Positions 20,030-28,539 of a stretch of 64,000 bases of DNA are shown here, piece after piece. The notes under the pieces were generated by a model that saw nothing but the letters and a program-made list of their open reading frames with translations, ran no database searches and was not told the DNA's origin. A program made the position numbers and the translations under genes. Every line of letters starts with the position of its first letter. The first letter of the stretch is position 1. The DNA is taken from positions 1 through 64,000 of the forward strand of contig NZ_JAHUWT010000002.1 of assembly GCF_019218885.1 (NCBI RefSeq). The letters run 5' to 3'. The stretch comes from Bordetella sp. BOR01 (lineage in GTDB: Bacteria > Pseudomonadota > Gammaproteobacteria > Burkholderiales > Burkholderiaceae_B).

Positions 20030-20782
20030 ATGTACAAACTCGTTCTGATGCGCCACGGCGAAAGCCAGTGGAACCTGGAAAACCGCTTCACGGGCTGGAC
20101 CGACGTCGACCTGACCGATACCGGCCGCGAACAGGCCCGCAAGGCTGGCGAGCTGCTCAAGAAAGAGGGCTACGAATTCGACCTGGCCTATACCTCGGTG
20201 CTGAAGCGGGCCATCCGCACGCTCTGGATCGCCCTGGATGCCATGGACGCCATGTATACCCCGGTGGGCATCAGCTGGCGCCTGAACGAGCGCCATTATG
20301 GCAATCTGCAGGGCCTGAACAAGGCCGAGACGGCCGCCAAGTATGGCGACGAGCAAGTCCTGATCTGGCGCCGCGCCTATGCGATCGCGCCCGAACCCCT
20401 GGCCCTGGACGATGAGCGCCATCCGCGCTTTGACAGCCGCTACGCCAAGATCCCGGCCGACCAGCTTCCGGCCACCGAGTGCCTGCAAGACACCGTGGCC
20501 CGCGTGCTGCCGTTCTGGAACGATTCGATCGCGCCGGCCATCCGCGCCGGCCGCCGGGTGCTGGTGGCCGCGCACGGCAACAGCCTGCGCGCCCTGATCA
20601 AGCATCTGGACAATATCTCGGAAGACGACATCGTGGGGCTGAATATTCCCACCGGCCAGCCGCTCGTATACGAACTTGACGAAGCGCTGCGCCCGATCCG
20701 CCATTACTATCTGGGCGATGCCGCCGAAATCGAAGCCGCCATGGCGGCGGTGGCGGCCCAGGGCAAGGCGAAAAAGGACTGA
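20030..20782 (+). CDS. gpmA: 2,3-bisphosphoglycerate-dependent phosphoglycerate mutase
   Basis: 250 residues. The catalytic histidine is H9 in [10 protein letters not shown]. The second conserved histidine lies in [11 protein letters not shown] near 183. Family insert motifs such as RRAYAIAP and [14 protein letters not shown] are present. It interconverts 3- and 2-phosphoglycerate in glycolysis. The ATG at 20030 directly precedes the first strand; the frame is open further upstream but overlaps the divergent promoter region. It is followed by the EnvC-like gene after only 3 bases. Confidence 0.97.
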   Translation: MYKLVLMRHGESQWNLENRFTGWTDVDLTDTGREQARKAGELLKKEGYEFDLAYTSVLKRAIRTLWIALDAMDAMYTPVGISWRLNERHYGNLQGLNKAETAAKYGDEQVLIWRRAYAIAPEPLALDDERHPRFDSRYAKIPADQLPATECLQDTVARVLPFWNDSIAPAIRAGRRVLVAAHGNSLRALIKHLDNISEDDIVGLNIPTGQPLVYELDEALRPIRHYYLGDAAEIEAAMAAVAAQGKAKKD

Positions 20783-20785
20783 TTC

Positions 20786-22354
20786 ATGCGGTTTGTGGCG
20801 GGTTTGCTGTTGATGGCGGCTGTGGCGGCGACGCCATGGCCGGCCATGGCGGCGGCATCGGAACTGGCCGACCGCCAGTCCCAGGCCGAAAAGCAGCAAG
20901 CCGCGCTGCGCGACCGCATCGGTTCGCTGCAAAAGAACATCGAAGACCGCGAGGCCGCCCGCAAAGAAGCGGCCGATGCCCTGAAAGCGTCCGAGTCGGC
21001 CATTTCGCGCATCAATCGCCGGCTGCGCGACCTGGCCGACGACAATCGCCGCGCCGAGGCCGACCTGGCCAATATCGAGCGCCAGATCGGCGAGCAGCAG
21101 CAGGTCTTGCAGCAGCGCCGCACTGAATTGGCCGAACAGTTGCGCACCCAGTACACCAGCGGCCTGTCGCCCTGGACGGCGCTGCTGTCGGGCGACGATC
21201 CCCAGCAACTGGGCCGCAACCTGGGTTACCTGGGCTATGTATCTCGAGCCCGCGCCCAGACGGTGCAGGCGTTGCGGCAGGACATCGATCGCCTGGCACA
21301 GCTGCAGACCCAGGCCGATGCGCGCCGGGCCGACATCCAGGCCATGGTGGCCGAGGCCGCCGAGCAGAAAGCCGAGCTGGTGGTCCAGCAGAAAGAGCGC
21401 GCCACGCTGCTGGCGCAGCTGGAAGGGCAGATTGCCGCGCAACGCGCCGAGGCCCGCCAACTGGGCCGCGACGACAGCCGCCTGTCGCACCTGATCGGCG
21501 ATCTGGGAAAAGCCATTGCCGAACAGGCCGAGGCGGCGCGCCGCGCCGAAGAGGCCCGGCAGCGCGCCGAAGCCGTACGGCGTGCCCAAGAGGCGCGCCA
21601 GGCCGAAGAACGCCGCAAGGCCGAAGCTGCACGCCAGGCCGAAGCCGCGCGCCAGGCCGCCCAGGCGCGTCGCGGCGAAGAAGCGCGCGACGCGGCCCGG
21701 GCGCGCGAACAAGTCGAAGCCGCCGCCGCGCGCGAGCGTGAGCGCGAACGCGAACGTGGCCCCGTCGCGCTGGCCGACCCCGATGCCGCCGGCCTGAAAC
21801 CGGCCGGGCAAGACCGTGTGGCGGTGCCGGCCGACACGCGGCCCGGCCCCTCGGCCGACCAGGCGCCCGACGCAGCCAATAAGGCCGACGCAGCCGACGA
21901 AGCCCAGGAAGCCGACGATCGGCAACCGGCGCCGCGCCGCGCGGCCGCGCCCCCGCCGGGGGGCGGCAACGGCCTGCGCCACGGCCTGCCGCTGCCGGTG
22001 CGTGGTACGGTACAGGGGCGTTTCGGGGTCGACCGGCCCGATGGCGGTGTCTGGCGCGGTATCGTGCTGCGCACGGCCGCCGGTACGCCGGTCAAGGCGG
22101 TGGCGCCGGGCACGGTGGTCTACGCCGACTGGTTGCGCGGATTCGGCAACCTGATCATCGTCGACCACGGCAAGCAGTACCTGACCGTGTACGCTTATAA
22201 CCAGAGCCTGCTCAAGCAGGTCGGGGACCCGGTCGCCGCGGGCGACACCATTGCCACGGTGGGCGCCACCGGCGGGCAGGTGGAATCGGGCCTATACTTT
22301 GAAATTCGCTATCGTGGCGCTCCGGTGGATCCGGCCCAATGGCTGGCCCTATAA
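20786..22354 (+). CDS. envC: EnvC-like murein hydrolase activator
   Basis: 522 residues: signal peptide, long coiled coil (about 25-250), an Ala/Arg/Glu-rich repetitive stretch (about 245-325), a Pro/Ala linker and a C-terminal LytM (M23) domain from about 395. The LytM zinc ligands are replaced: the first region reads RFGVDRPDGGVWRGI, the HxH region reads VYAYNQ and the last reads GLYFEIR. A degenerate LytM domain after a coiled coil is the mark of EnvC, which activates septal amidases at cell division instead of cutting peptidoglycan itself. It lies between gpmA and ctpA on the same strand. Confidence 0.9.
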   Translation: MRFVAGLLLMAAVAATPWPAMAAASELADRQSQAEKQQAALRDRIGSLQKNIEDREAARKEAADALKASESAISRINRRLRDLADDNRRAEADLANIERQIGEQQQVLQQRRTELAEQLRTQYTSGLSPWTALLSGDDPQQLGRNLGYLGYVSRARAQTVQALRQDIDRLAQLQTQADARRADIQAMVAEAAEQKAELVVQQKERATLLAQLEGQIAAQRAEARQLGRDDSRLSHLIGDLGKAIAEQAEAARRAEEARQRAEAVRRAQEARQAEERRKAEAARQAEAARQAAQARRGEEARDAARAREQVEAAAARERERERERGPVALADPDAAGLKPAGQDRVAVPADTRPGPSADQAPDAANKADAADEAQEADDRQPAPRRAAAPPPGGGNGLRHGLPLPVRGTVQGRFGVDRPDGGVWRGIVLRTAAGTPVKAVAPGTVVYADWLRGFGNLIIVDHGKQYLTVYAYNQSLLKQVGDPVAAGDTIATVGATGGQVESGLYFEIRYRGAPVDPAQWLAL

Positions 22355-22380
22355 CCCGGTATCAAAATCAGGAAGTGTGC

Positions 22381-23823
22381 ATGGGCACTCGCAAGTTTCG
22401 CGGTTTCGGTTTAGTTGCCATCGGTGCGGTGGCGGGCATCTTGCTCAGCGTAGGTGTCTCGGCACTGGCGCAGCGGGGCAGCCCGTTGCCGCTCGATGAA
22501 CTCAGGCAGCTCAGCAACGTATTCGCCGCCATCAAGAACAACTACGTCGAGGCGGTCGACGACAAGACCCTGATCAACAACGCCATCTCGGGCATGGTGT
22601 CCAATCTGGACCCCCATTCCGCCTACCTGGACGCCGACGCATTCCGCGAAATGCAAAGCACCACGCAAGGTGAATTCGGCGGCCTGGGCATCGAGGTCGG
22701 CGCCGAAGACGGCTTCGTCAAGGTGATCTCGCCCATCGAAGACACGCCCGCCGCACGCGCCGGCGTGCAGGCAGGCGACCTGATCATCAAGATCGACGAC
22801 ACCCCCACCAAGGGCATGTCGCTGAACGAAGCGGTCAAGCTCATGCGCGGCGCCCCCAAGACGCCGATCAAGCTCACCATCATGCGCGCCGACAATCCGC
22901 AGCCGGTCGTGGTGACCATCGTGCGCGACATCATCAAGGTGCGCAGCGTGCGCAGCAAGATGCTCGACGACGGCGTGGCCTACGTGCGCATCGCCCAGTT
23001 CCAGGAAAAAACCGGGTCCGACCTGGCCAACCAGCTGAAAGAGCTGGGTGCCAAGGCCCCGCCCAAGAGCCTGGTGCTCGACCTGCGCAACGATCCGGGC
23101 GGCCTGCTGACCAGCGCCATCGGCGTGGCCGCGGCGTTCCTGCCGCCCGATGCCCTGGTGGTGTCCACCGACGGCCGCACGCCCGATTCGCGCCACAAGT
23201 ACCTGGCCACCCCGGCCGAGTACGCGCGCGGCGAAGGCAACTACCTGTCGGGCCTGCCCGCGTGGGTCAAGACCGTGCCCATGGTGGTGCTGGTCAACGT
23301 GGGCTCGGCCTCGGCCTCGGAAATCGTGGCGGGCGCCCTGCAAGATCACAAGCGCGCCAAGGTGCTGGGCAACCGCACGTTCGGCAAGGGCTCGGTGCAG
23401 ATCATCCTGCCGCTCAGTCAGGACACCGGCGTCAAGCTCACCACGTCGCGTTATTTCACGCCCAGCGGCCGTTCCATCCAGGCTACCGGCATCGAACCCG
23501 ACTACGTGGTGGCCGACACCGCCGAAGGCGATCTGTTCCGCCTGCCGCGCGAAGCCGACCTGCAGCGCCATCTGGCCAACAACCAGAGCGACGAGGTCAA
23601 GTCCGCGCTCGATGCCGCCGCCACGCCGCCCCCGGCCAAGGTGTTCGAGTTCGGCGGCAAAGACGATTTCCAACTGCAGCAGGCCCTGAACCTGCTGGCC
23701 GGCAAGCCGGTGCAAAAGGGCAGCGCGCGTGCCCAGGCCAAGGCTTCGGCAAAGCCGAGCAACGGTACGCCCGAACGCCTGACCATCACGCCGTCCGGAG
23801 TCGAGCCCGCCAAGGAAAAATGA
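22381..23823 (+). CDS. ctpA: S41 family C-terminal processing peptidase CtpA
   Basis: 480 residues: N-terminal membrane anchor or signal (about 8-30), PDZ domain with GLGIEVGAEDGFVKV near 100, and a tail-specific protease domain. The catalytic Ser lies in GSASASEIVAG and the general-base Lys in RTFGKGSVQ. The serine-lysine protease acts in the periplasm on protein C-termini and in other species controls peptidoglycan hydrolases, which fits its place next to envC. ATG at 22381 has AGGAAG upstream. The stop overlaps the next start by ATGA. Confidence 0.95.
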   Translation: MGTRKFRGFGLVAIGAVAGILLSVGVSALAQRGSPLPLDELRQLSNVFAAIKNNYVEAVDDKTLINNAISGMVSNLDPHSAYLDADAFREMQSTTQGEFGGLGIEVGAEDGFVKVISPIEDTPAARAGVQAGDLIIKIDDTPTKGMSLNEAVKLMRGAPKTPIKLTIMRADNPQPVVVTIVRDIIKVRSVRSKMLDDGVAYVRIAQFQEKTGSDLANQLKELGAKAPPKSLVLDLRNDPGGLLTSAIGVAAAFLPPDALVVSTDGRTPDSRHKYLATPAEYARGEGNYLSGLPAWVKTVPMVVLVNVGSASASEIVAGALQDHKRAKVLGNRTFGKGSVQIILPLSQDTGVKLTTSRYFTPSGRSIQATGIEPDYVVADTAEGDLFRLPREADLQRHLANNQSDEVKSALDAAATPPPAKVFEFGGKDDFQLQQALNLLAGKPVQKGSARAQAKASAKPSNGTPERLTITPSGVEPAKEK

Positions 23824-24569
23824 ACGACCAGCAGTTGCTGCGCTATGCCCGGCACATCCTGCTCGACGAGCTGGGCATCGAGGGCCAGGAAAAATTCCTG
23901 GCCGGCAAGGTCCTGATCGTCGGCGCGGGCGGCCTGGGGTCGCCCGCGGCGCTGTACCTGGCTACCGCCGGCGTGGGCGACATCACCCTGGCCGACGACG
24001 ACATCGTCGAGCTCAGCAACCTGCAGCGCCAGATCCTGCATGCCGACGCCAGCGTCGGCCGGCCCAAGGCCGAGTCGGGCCGCGATACGCTGGTTGCCTA
24101 CAACCCCGAAACCCGCGTCACACCACGCGTCGAGCGCCTGGACGGCCAGCGCTTGAGTGACGCCGTCGCGGCCGCCGACCTGGTGCTGGACTGCACCGAC
24201 AACTTCACGACCCGGCACGCCATCAACCGCGCCTGCGTGCACCATCGCAAGCCGCTGGTGTCCGGCGCGGCCATCCGTTTCGACGGCCAGGTCAGCGTGT
24301 ACGACCTGCGGCGCGACGATGCGCCTTGCTATCACTGTTTGTTTCCCGAGGCCGACGAGGTCGAAGAAGCCAATTGCGCCACCATGGGGGTGTTTGCGCC
24401 CCTGGTGGGCATCATCGGGGCGACGCAGGCGGCCGAGGCACTGAAGCTGCTGGCTGGCATCGGCGAAAGCCTGTCGGGGCGGCTGCTGTGGCTGGATGTG
24501 CGGACGATGCAGTGGCGCAGCGTCAATGTGGTGCGGGATCCTGAGTGCGCCGTTTGCGGGCATCGGTAG
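23820..24569 (+). CDS. MoeB/ThiF/HesA-family adenylyltransferase
   Basis: 249 residues, an E1-like enzyme. The nucleotide-binding loop is VLIVGAGGLGSPAA, the arginine finger region ELSNLQRQ, and the zinc site is formed by CYHC and the terminal CAVC. These enzymes adenylate the C-terminal glycine of a small sulfur carrier such as MoaD or ThiS. No carrier gene is adjacent, so molybdopterin versus thiamine cannot be decided; the coupling to ctpA (4-base overlap) is likely arrangement only. The length fits MoeB without rhodanese domain. Confidence 0.92.
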   Translation: MNDQQLLRYARHILLDELGIEGQEKFLAGKVLIVGAGGLGSPAALYLATAGVGDITLADDDIVELSNLQRQILHADASVGRPKAESGRDTLVAYNPETRVTPRVERLDGQRLSDAVAAADLVLDCTDNFTTRHAINRACVHHRKPLVSGAAIRFDGQVSVYDLRRDDAPCYHCLFPEADEVEEANCATMGVFAPLVGIIGATQAAEALKLLAGIGESLSGRLLWLDVRTMQWRSVNVVRDPECAVCGHR

Positions 24570-24594
24570 AGTAGGTTCTTTCGCCGCCCTTCAA

Positions 24595-25476
24595 TCAGCT
24601 AGGGACCGTCAAGCATTCCTGCAAGCACTGGGCGGGCTCGCTCATGGCGCGGTCGCGTGGCCAGACCAGGGCCAGGATGGGGTCTTGCAGCACCATCAGA
24701 TGCCTGGCGACCAGGCCCTGGCGCATGGCGTATTGCGCGCCCAGGCTTTCGACGATGGCGATGCCCAGATCCGCGGCCGCCAGCGCGCACGCGGCGGAAG
24801 ACTGGGCCACTTCGATGGTGGGACGATATGGCAGGCCGTGGGCGTCCATGGCCTGGCGCGTGGCCCGGCCCGCGGGCAGGGCCGTTGCCAGCACGATCGG
24901 GCCGGTCTCGGCTACCTCGGCCAGCGTGAGCGTGGGCCGGGCGGCCCATGGGTGCCCGGCGTGCAGCACGGCGTACAGGCTCAGGGGGGCGAGCTGCTGG
25001 CTGGCCACGCGCTGGCTGTCGGCCGGCGAGCCCACGATGATGCCCAGGTCGATGCGGTGATCGACGGCCATCTCGATGATTTCCAGCGCCGTGCCCGCCC
25101 GCACTGTGATCGCGACGGCGGGATGCGCCTGGCGCATCCTGGCCAGCGCGGCCGGCAGCAGGCTGGATGTCGCGATCGCGACAGCGCCGACCGCCAGGCG
25201 CGCCAGGGCGTCCTGGCGAATATCGCTGGCCAGCCGGTCTACGGTTTCCATGGCCGCCAGCGCATTGAGCGCGTCGGGAATCAGCGCCCGGCCCTGGCTG
25301 GTCAGTTGCAGCCGGCGGTTCTCGCGGCTGAACAGCGCAAAGCCCAGCCGGGTTTCCATATCGCGTAGCAGTGCGCTGGCCGCCGGTTGCGTCATGTTGA
25401 TCGACGCGGCGGCGGCCGTGACCGTGCCGTGCTGGTACATGGCACGCAATAGCGAAAGTTCACGCCGGCTAAGCAT
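24595..25476 (-). CDS. LysR-family transcriptional regulator
   Basis: 293 residues. The N-terminal winged helix shows TVTAAAASINMTQPAASALL with the usual MTQPA turn, followed by a two-lobed effector domain with the cut VDHRIDLGIIVG. It is divergent from the enolase-family gene, 100 bases apart, and is the likely regulator of the catabolic genes to its right. Its start codon is part of a 17-base palindrome, which suggests autorepression. The effector would be a sugar acid or its derivative, by context only. Confidence 0.9.
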   Translation of the reverse strand: MLSRRELSLLRAMYQHGTVTAAAASINMTQPAASALLRDMETRLGFALFSRENRRLQLTSQGRALIPDALNALAAMETVDRLASDIRQDALARLAVGAVAIATSSLLPAALARMRQAHPAVAITVRAGTALEIIEMAVDHRIDLGIIVGSPADSQRVASQQLAPLSLYAVLHAGHPWAARPTLTLAEVAETGPIVLATALPAGRATRQAMDAHGLPYRPTIEVAQSSAACALAAADLGIAIVESLGAQYAMRQGLVARHLMVLQDPILALVWPRDRAMSEPAQCLQECLTVPS

Positions 25477-25523
25477 ATGAAATTCATATGAAAACAGATA
25501 ATCTATCTATTTGACCATATGAA
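25474..25523. promoter_or_regulatory. Palindromic operator with three CATATGAA copies
   Basis: CATATGAA-A-TTCATATG at 25474-25490 is a perfect 8+1+8 palindrome and contains the LysR start codon (complement of CAT at 25474-25476). A third copy, CATATGAA, stands at 25516-25523 in the gap to the enolase-family gene. This spacing, with one site on the regulator gene and one toward the target promoter, is what LysR regulators use. Confidence 0.6.
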
Positions 25524-25576
25524 GCAGCGGCAGCAAGAATAGCCGGTCGATTGCTACTGGATAACGCTTGCCGGCC

Positions 25577-26671
25577 ATGACCGCCAACACCATTGTTTCG
25601 GTGCGCTGCATACCGATGCGCCTGCCCTTTCATCACTGGAGCCCGCCGCCCTTGTTCGCCGGCCGGCCGCGCGACAAGCTGGACAGCGCCCTGGTGCGGG
25701 TCGAAACCACCGACGGCACGGTGGCATGGGGCGAGTCGTATTGTGTCGAACCGCGCGCCCTGGCTGCGGTATTCGAAACCCTGGTCGAACCCCTGGCGCG
25801 CGGCAAGGACGGCAGCGACGACCTGCTGCCTGTGATGCAGCGCACGCTGCACAACCTGGGGCGTTCCGGCCCAGTCGTGCATGCGCTGGCCGGACTGGAC
25901 ATTGCGCTGTGGGACTTGCATGCCAAGCGCGCCGGCGTGCCGCTCTACCAGTTGCTGGGCGGCAAGCGCCGCGACCGGGTGCGTGTCTACGCCTCGCTGC
26001 TGCAGTATTACGGCGACGCGGGCCGGCTGCATGAAGTCGCCAGCCGCGCCCAGGACGACGGCTATACCGAGATCAAGCTGCATGAGCGCACGGCCGATGC
26101 GCTGGCCGCCGTGCGCCGCACGGTGGGGCCGAAGGTACCGGTGATGGTGGACACCAATTGCGCCTGGCTGCCCGACGACGCCCAGGCCCAGATCGCCGCG
26201 ATGCTGCCCCATGATCCGTACTGGATCGAAGAGCCGCTCTGGCCGCCCGAAGACGATGGCGCGCTGGCGCGCCTGCAACAGGCCTGCCCCGTGCCCCTGG
26301 CCGTGGGCGAGAACGCCAGCAGCGCCTATGCATTGCAGCGGCTAGCCGAGCAGGGCAGCGTGCGGTATGTGCAGCCCAGCGTCATCAAGCTGGGCTTGAC
26401 TGCCGCATGGCAACTGGCCCAGCGCTGCAATGGCAGTGCCACGGTATGCGCGCCGCAGGTTGCCTTCTTCGGGCCGGGCTACCTGGCCAGCCTGCACCTG
26501 ATCGCCGCGCAGCAAACCGAGGTGTCGCTCGAACGGCTGTACGTGGAACTGGCGCATGTGCCGTATGCCCACAGCGTGCCCATCGCGCATGGCTGGGTGC
26601 GGGTGCCGGAACAGCCGGGCCTGGGGGCCGACCCCGAGCCCGAATTGGCCGAGGGCCTGTATCGCAATTAA
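25577..26671 (+). CDS. Enolase-superfamily protein (mandelate racemase/muconate lactonizing type) with altered catalytic dyad
   Basis: 364 residues with the N-terminal capping domain and a TIM barrel. The three metal ligands are visible: D192 in MVDTN, the Glu of IEEPL and the Glu of VGEN. On strand 2 the usual KxK reads K167-L-H169. The His-Asp dyad expected on strands 6 and 7 is absent: the QPD site reads Q-P-S268 and the APH site reads A-P-Q294. Members dehydrate or isomerise sugar acids. This one keeps the metal site and K167 but must use other chemistry. The start at 25577 follows the LysR operator; a TTG three codons earlier is possible. Confidence 0.85.
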   Translation: MTANTIVSVRCIPMRLPFHHWSPPPLFAGRPRDKLDSALVRVETTDGTVAWGESYCVEPRALAAVFETLVEPLARGKDGSDDLLPVMQRTLHNLGRSGPVVHALAGLDIALWDLHAKRAGVPLYQLLGGKRRDRVRVYASLLQYYGDAGRLHEVASRAQDDGYTEIKLHERTADALAAVRRTVGPKVPVMVDTNCAWLPDDAQAQIAAMLPHDPYWIEEPLWPPEDDGALARLQQACPVPLAVGENASSAYALQRLAEQGSVRYVQPSVIKLGLTAAWQLAQRCNGSATVCAPQVAFFGPGYLASLHLIAAQQTEVSLERLYVELAHVPYAHSVPIAHGWVRVPEQPGLGADPEPELAEGLYRN

Positions 26672-26715
26672 GCCAAGGCCCCGGCCAACCCCAGATAAAA
26701 ACCACAGGAGACAAC

Positions 26716-27708
26716 ATGCCCAATGCCCGTCGATCATTCCTGGCCCGCGGCTCGGCCCTGATACTGGGCGCCGCCGCCGCGCCGTGGATGGCGCCCGCCC
26801 GCGCCGCCACCTATCCCGACCGGCCCGTGCACTTGTACGTGCCCTATCCGCCGGGGGCCGCCACCGACAGGCTGGGACGCCTGGCCGGCGAGTGGTACGC
26901 CCAGGCCTACGGCCAGCCGTTCGTCATCGAGAACCGCGGAGGTGGCGGCACCACCATCGGCACCCGCGCCGTCGCGACATCCGAGCCCGACGGCTACACC
27001 ATCGGCATGGTCGACTCGGCATTCACCATCAACCCTGGCTTGCTGGGCGACCGGCTGCCATATGACACGCTGAAAGACTTCGCGCCGATTTCCCTGATGG
27101 CCACCGCGCCATTCGTCATGGTGGTGCACCCTTCGGTCAAGGCGGCCGACATTGCGTCTTTCATCAAGCTGGCCAAGGCGCAGTCGGGCGCCCTGTCATT
27201 CGGCTCCGCCGGGATAGGCAGCGGGCCGCACCTGGCGGGCGAGCAACTGCGCCAGCAGGCGGATGTGGACGTGCTGCATGTTCCGTATCGCGGCGGCGGC
27301 ACGGTCTTCACCGACCTGCTGGCCGGCCAGGTGCAATTCGCCTTTGCCACCGTGCCCACGCTGCTGCCGCATATCCAGGCAGGGCGCCTGCGGGCGCTGG
27401 CGGTGACCAGCGCCCAGCGCGTTGCCCAGTTGCCCGACGTGCCCACTTTCAGTGAAGCCGGCTTGCCGGGGGTGGATATCTCGCCGCTCTTCGGGCTGGT
27501 GGCGCCGGCCGGGGTGCCGCCTGCTATCGTGGAAAAGCTGTCGGCCACGCTGGGCGCATCGGTGCGCGAAGGCGAGCTGCACCGCAAACTGGCCGAGCAG
27601 GGCTTCCAGCCTGTGGGCAGCACGCCCGCGGAGTTCGAGCGCCGCATCCGCGCCGATGTAGCCAAATGGGCCCAGGTGATCCAGCGCGGCGGCATCAAGG
27701 CCGAATAG
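26716..27708 (+). CDS. Bug-family binding protein of the sugar-acid island
   Basis: 330 residues. The N-terminus (NARRSFLARGSA) carries a twin-arginine-like RRSFLA before a hydrophobic stretch, so export by Tat is possible. The mature part begins TYPDRPVHLYVPYPPGA as in the family. AGGAG stands at 26706-26710, six bases before the ATG. It follows the enolase-family gene by 44 bases and probably binds the compound that enzyme acts on. No membrane components are encoded here. Confidence 0.88.
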   Translation: MPNARRSFLARGSALILGAAAAPWMAPARAATYPDRPVHLYVPYPPGAATDRLGRLAGEWYAQAYGQPFVIENRGGGGTTIGTRAVATSEPDGYTIGMVDSAFTINPGLLGDRLPYDTLKDFAPISLMATAPFVMVVHPSVKAADIASFIKLAKAQSGALSFGSAGIGSGPHLAGEQLRQQADVDVLHVPYRGGGTVFTDLLAGQVQFAFATVPTLLPHIQAGRLRALAVTSAQRVAQLPDVPTFSEAGLPGVDISPLFGLVAPAGVPPAIVEKLSATLGASVREGELHRKLAEQGFQPVGSTPAEFERRIRADVAKWAQVIQRGGIKAE

Positions 27709-27778
27709 CGCATGACGGCACAGGCCTGCGTGACGGGGCGCAGGTCCCGGTTTCCGGTGCAAAGGCTCAGTAAAAGTT

Positions 27779-27807
27779 TTCATATAACCTGATAAATCCC
27801 CTACAAT
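27779..27807 (+). promoter_or_regulatory. Sigma-70-type promoter placing +1 at the GntR start codon
   Basis: TTCATA at 27779-27784 (4 of 6 matches to TTGACA) and TACAAT at 27802-27807 (5 of 6 to TATAAT) are 17 bases apart. Transcription would start near 27814, which is the A of the ATG. No Shine-Dalgarno is correctly spaced; GAGGG directly abuts the ATG. The gene may therefore be read from a leaderless mRNA. Confidence 0.55.
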
Positions 27808-27813
27808 CGAGGG

Positions 27814-28539
27814 ATGCTCACCAAGTCCCTCACGCTGACCGAACAAGTCGCCGGCCGGCTGGCCGACGACATCGCTGCGGGCGTCTACCCCGTGGGCGGC
27901 AAGCTGCCCACCGGCAAGGCCTTGGCGCAGTTGTATGGGGTCAGCGCGGCGGTCATCCGCGAGGCCACCGAGCGCCTGCGCGCCCAGGGGCTGGTGGAAA
28001 GCCGCCAGGGGGCCGGCTGCACGGTGGTGTCGCGCACCGCCAACCCGGGTTTCCAGGTGCCGGGCCGCGCCACGCTCGACCGCGCCCAACTGGCCAGCGT
28101 GTACGAACTGCGCATGGAACTGGAAGGGGGCGCCGCGGCCCTGGCGGCCCTGCGCCGCAGCGATGCCGACCTGGCCAAGATGGCCGGCTGCCTGGCCCAC
28201 CTGGAAAACCACCTGAGCCACGCCGACGACCAGGGCGTCGAGCAAGACATCGGTTTTCATGCGGCCATCGCCGTGGCCACCCAGAACACCTATTACCAGC
28301 AACTGCTGCAATACCTGAACCTGCAAGTGCGCGCGGCCGTACGCATGGCGCGTGAACACACCCTGCAGCACCAGGCCTACCTGGTGGGCGACGTGCACCA
28401 GGAACACGTCGCCGTCTACGAAGCCATTGCCGCCCGCGACCCGCAACGCGCGCGCGAGGCCGCCGTGCTGCACCTGCAGCGCGCCGCCACCCGCCTGCGG
28501 CTTGATTTTTCCTCGTTCGATCCCACTCCCACGCCATGA
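27814..28539 (+). CDS. GntR-family (FadR/FCD subgroup) transcriptional regulator
   Basis: 241 residues. The N-terminal winged helix shows AGVYPVGGKLPTGKALAQLY and VSAAVIREATERLRAQGLVE. The C-terminal all-helical FCD domain has the metal-binding pattern with conserved D and H residues (IGFHAAIAVAT, DVHQEHVAVYEAI). FCD regulators respond to organic or sugar acids. The stop overlaps the next start (ATGA), so it is translated together with the FAD-linked dehydrogenase. Confidence 0.9.
   Translation: MLTKSLTLTEQVAGRLADDIAAGVYPVGGKLPTGKALAQLYGVSAAVIREATERLRAQGLVESRQGAGCTVVSRTANPGFQVPGRATLDRAQLASVYELRMELEGGAAALAALRRSDADLAKMAGCLAHLENHLSHADDQGVEQDIGFHAAIAVATQNTYYQQLLQYLNLQVRAAVRMAREHTLQHQAYLVGDVHQEHVAVYEAIAARDPQRAREAAVLHLQRAATRLRLDFSSFDPTPTP

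Noticed and set aside
20000-22168. About 720-codon minus-strand frame opposite gpmA and envC
   Set aside because: Long runs of Gly, Ala, Leu and Arg mirror the envC repeat; the plus-strand genes are certain.
27796-27815. ATCCC...GGGAT inverted repeat at the GntR start as operator
   Set aside because: Arms of only five bases with ten between them; it overlaps the better supported -10 box, so no separate feature is claimed.
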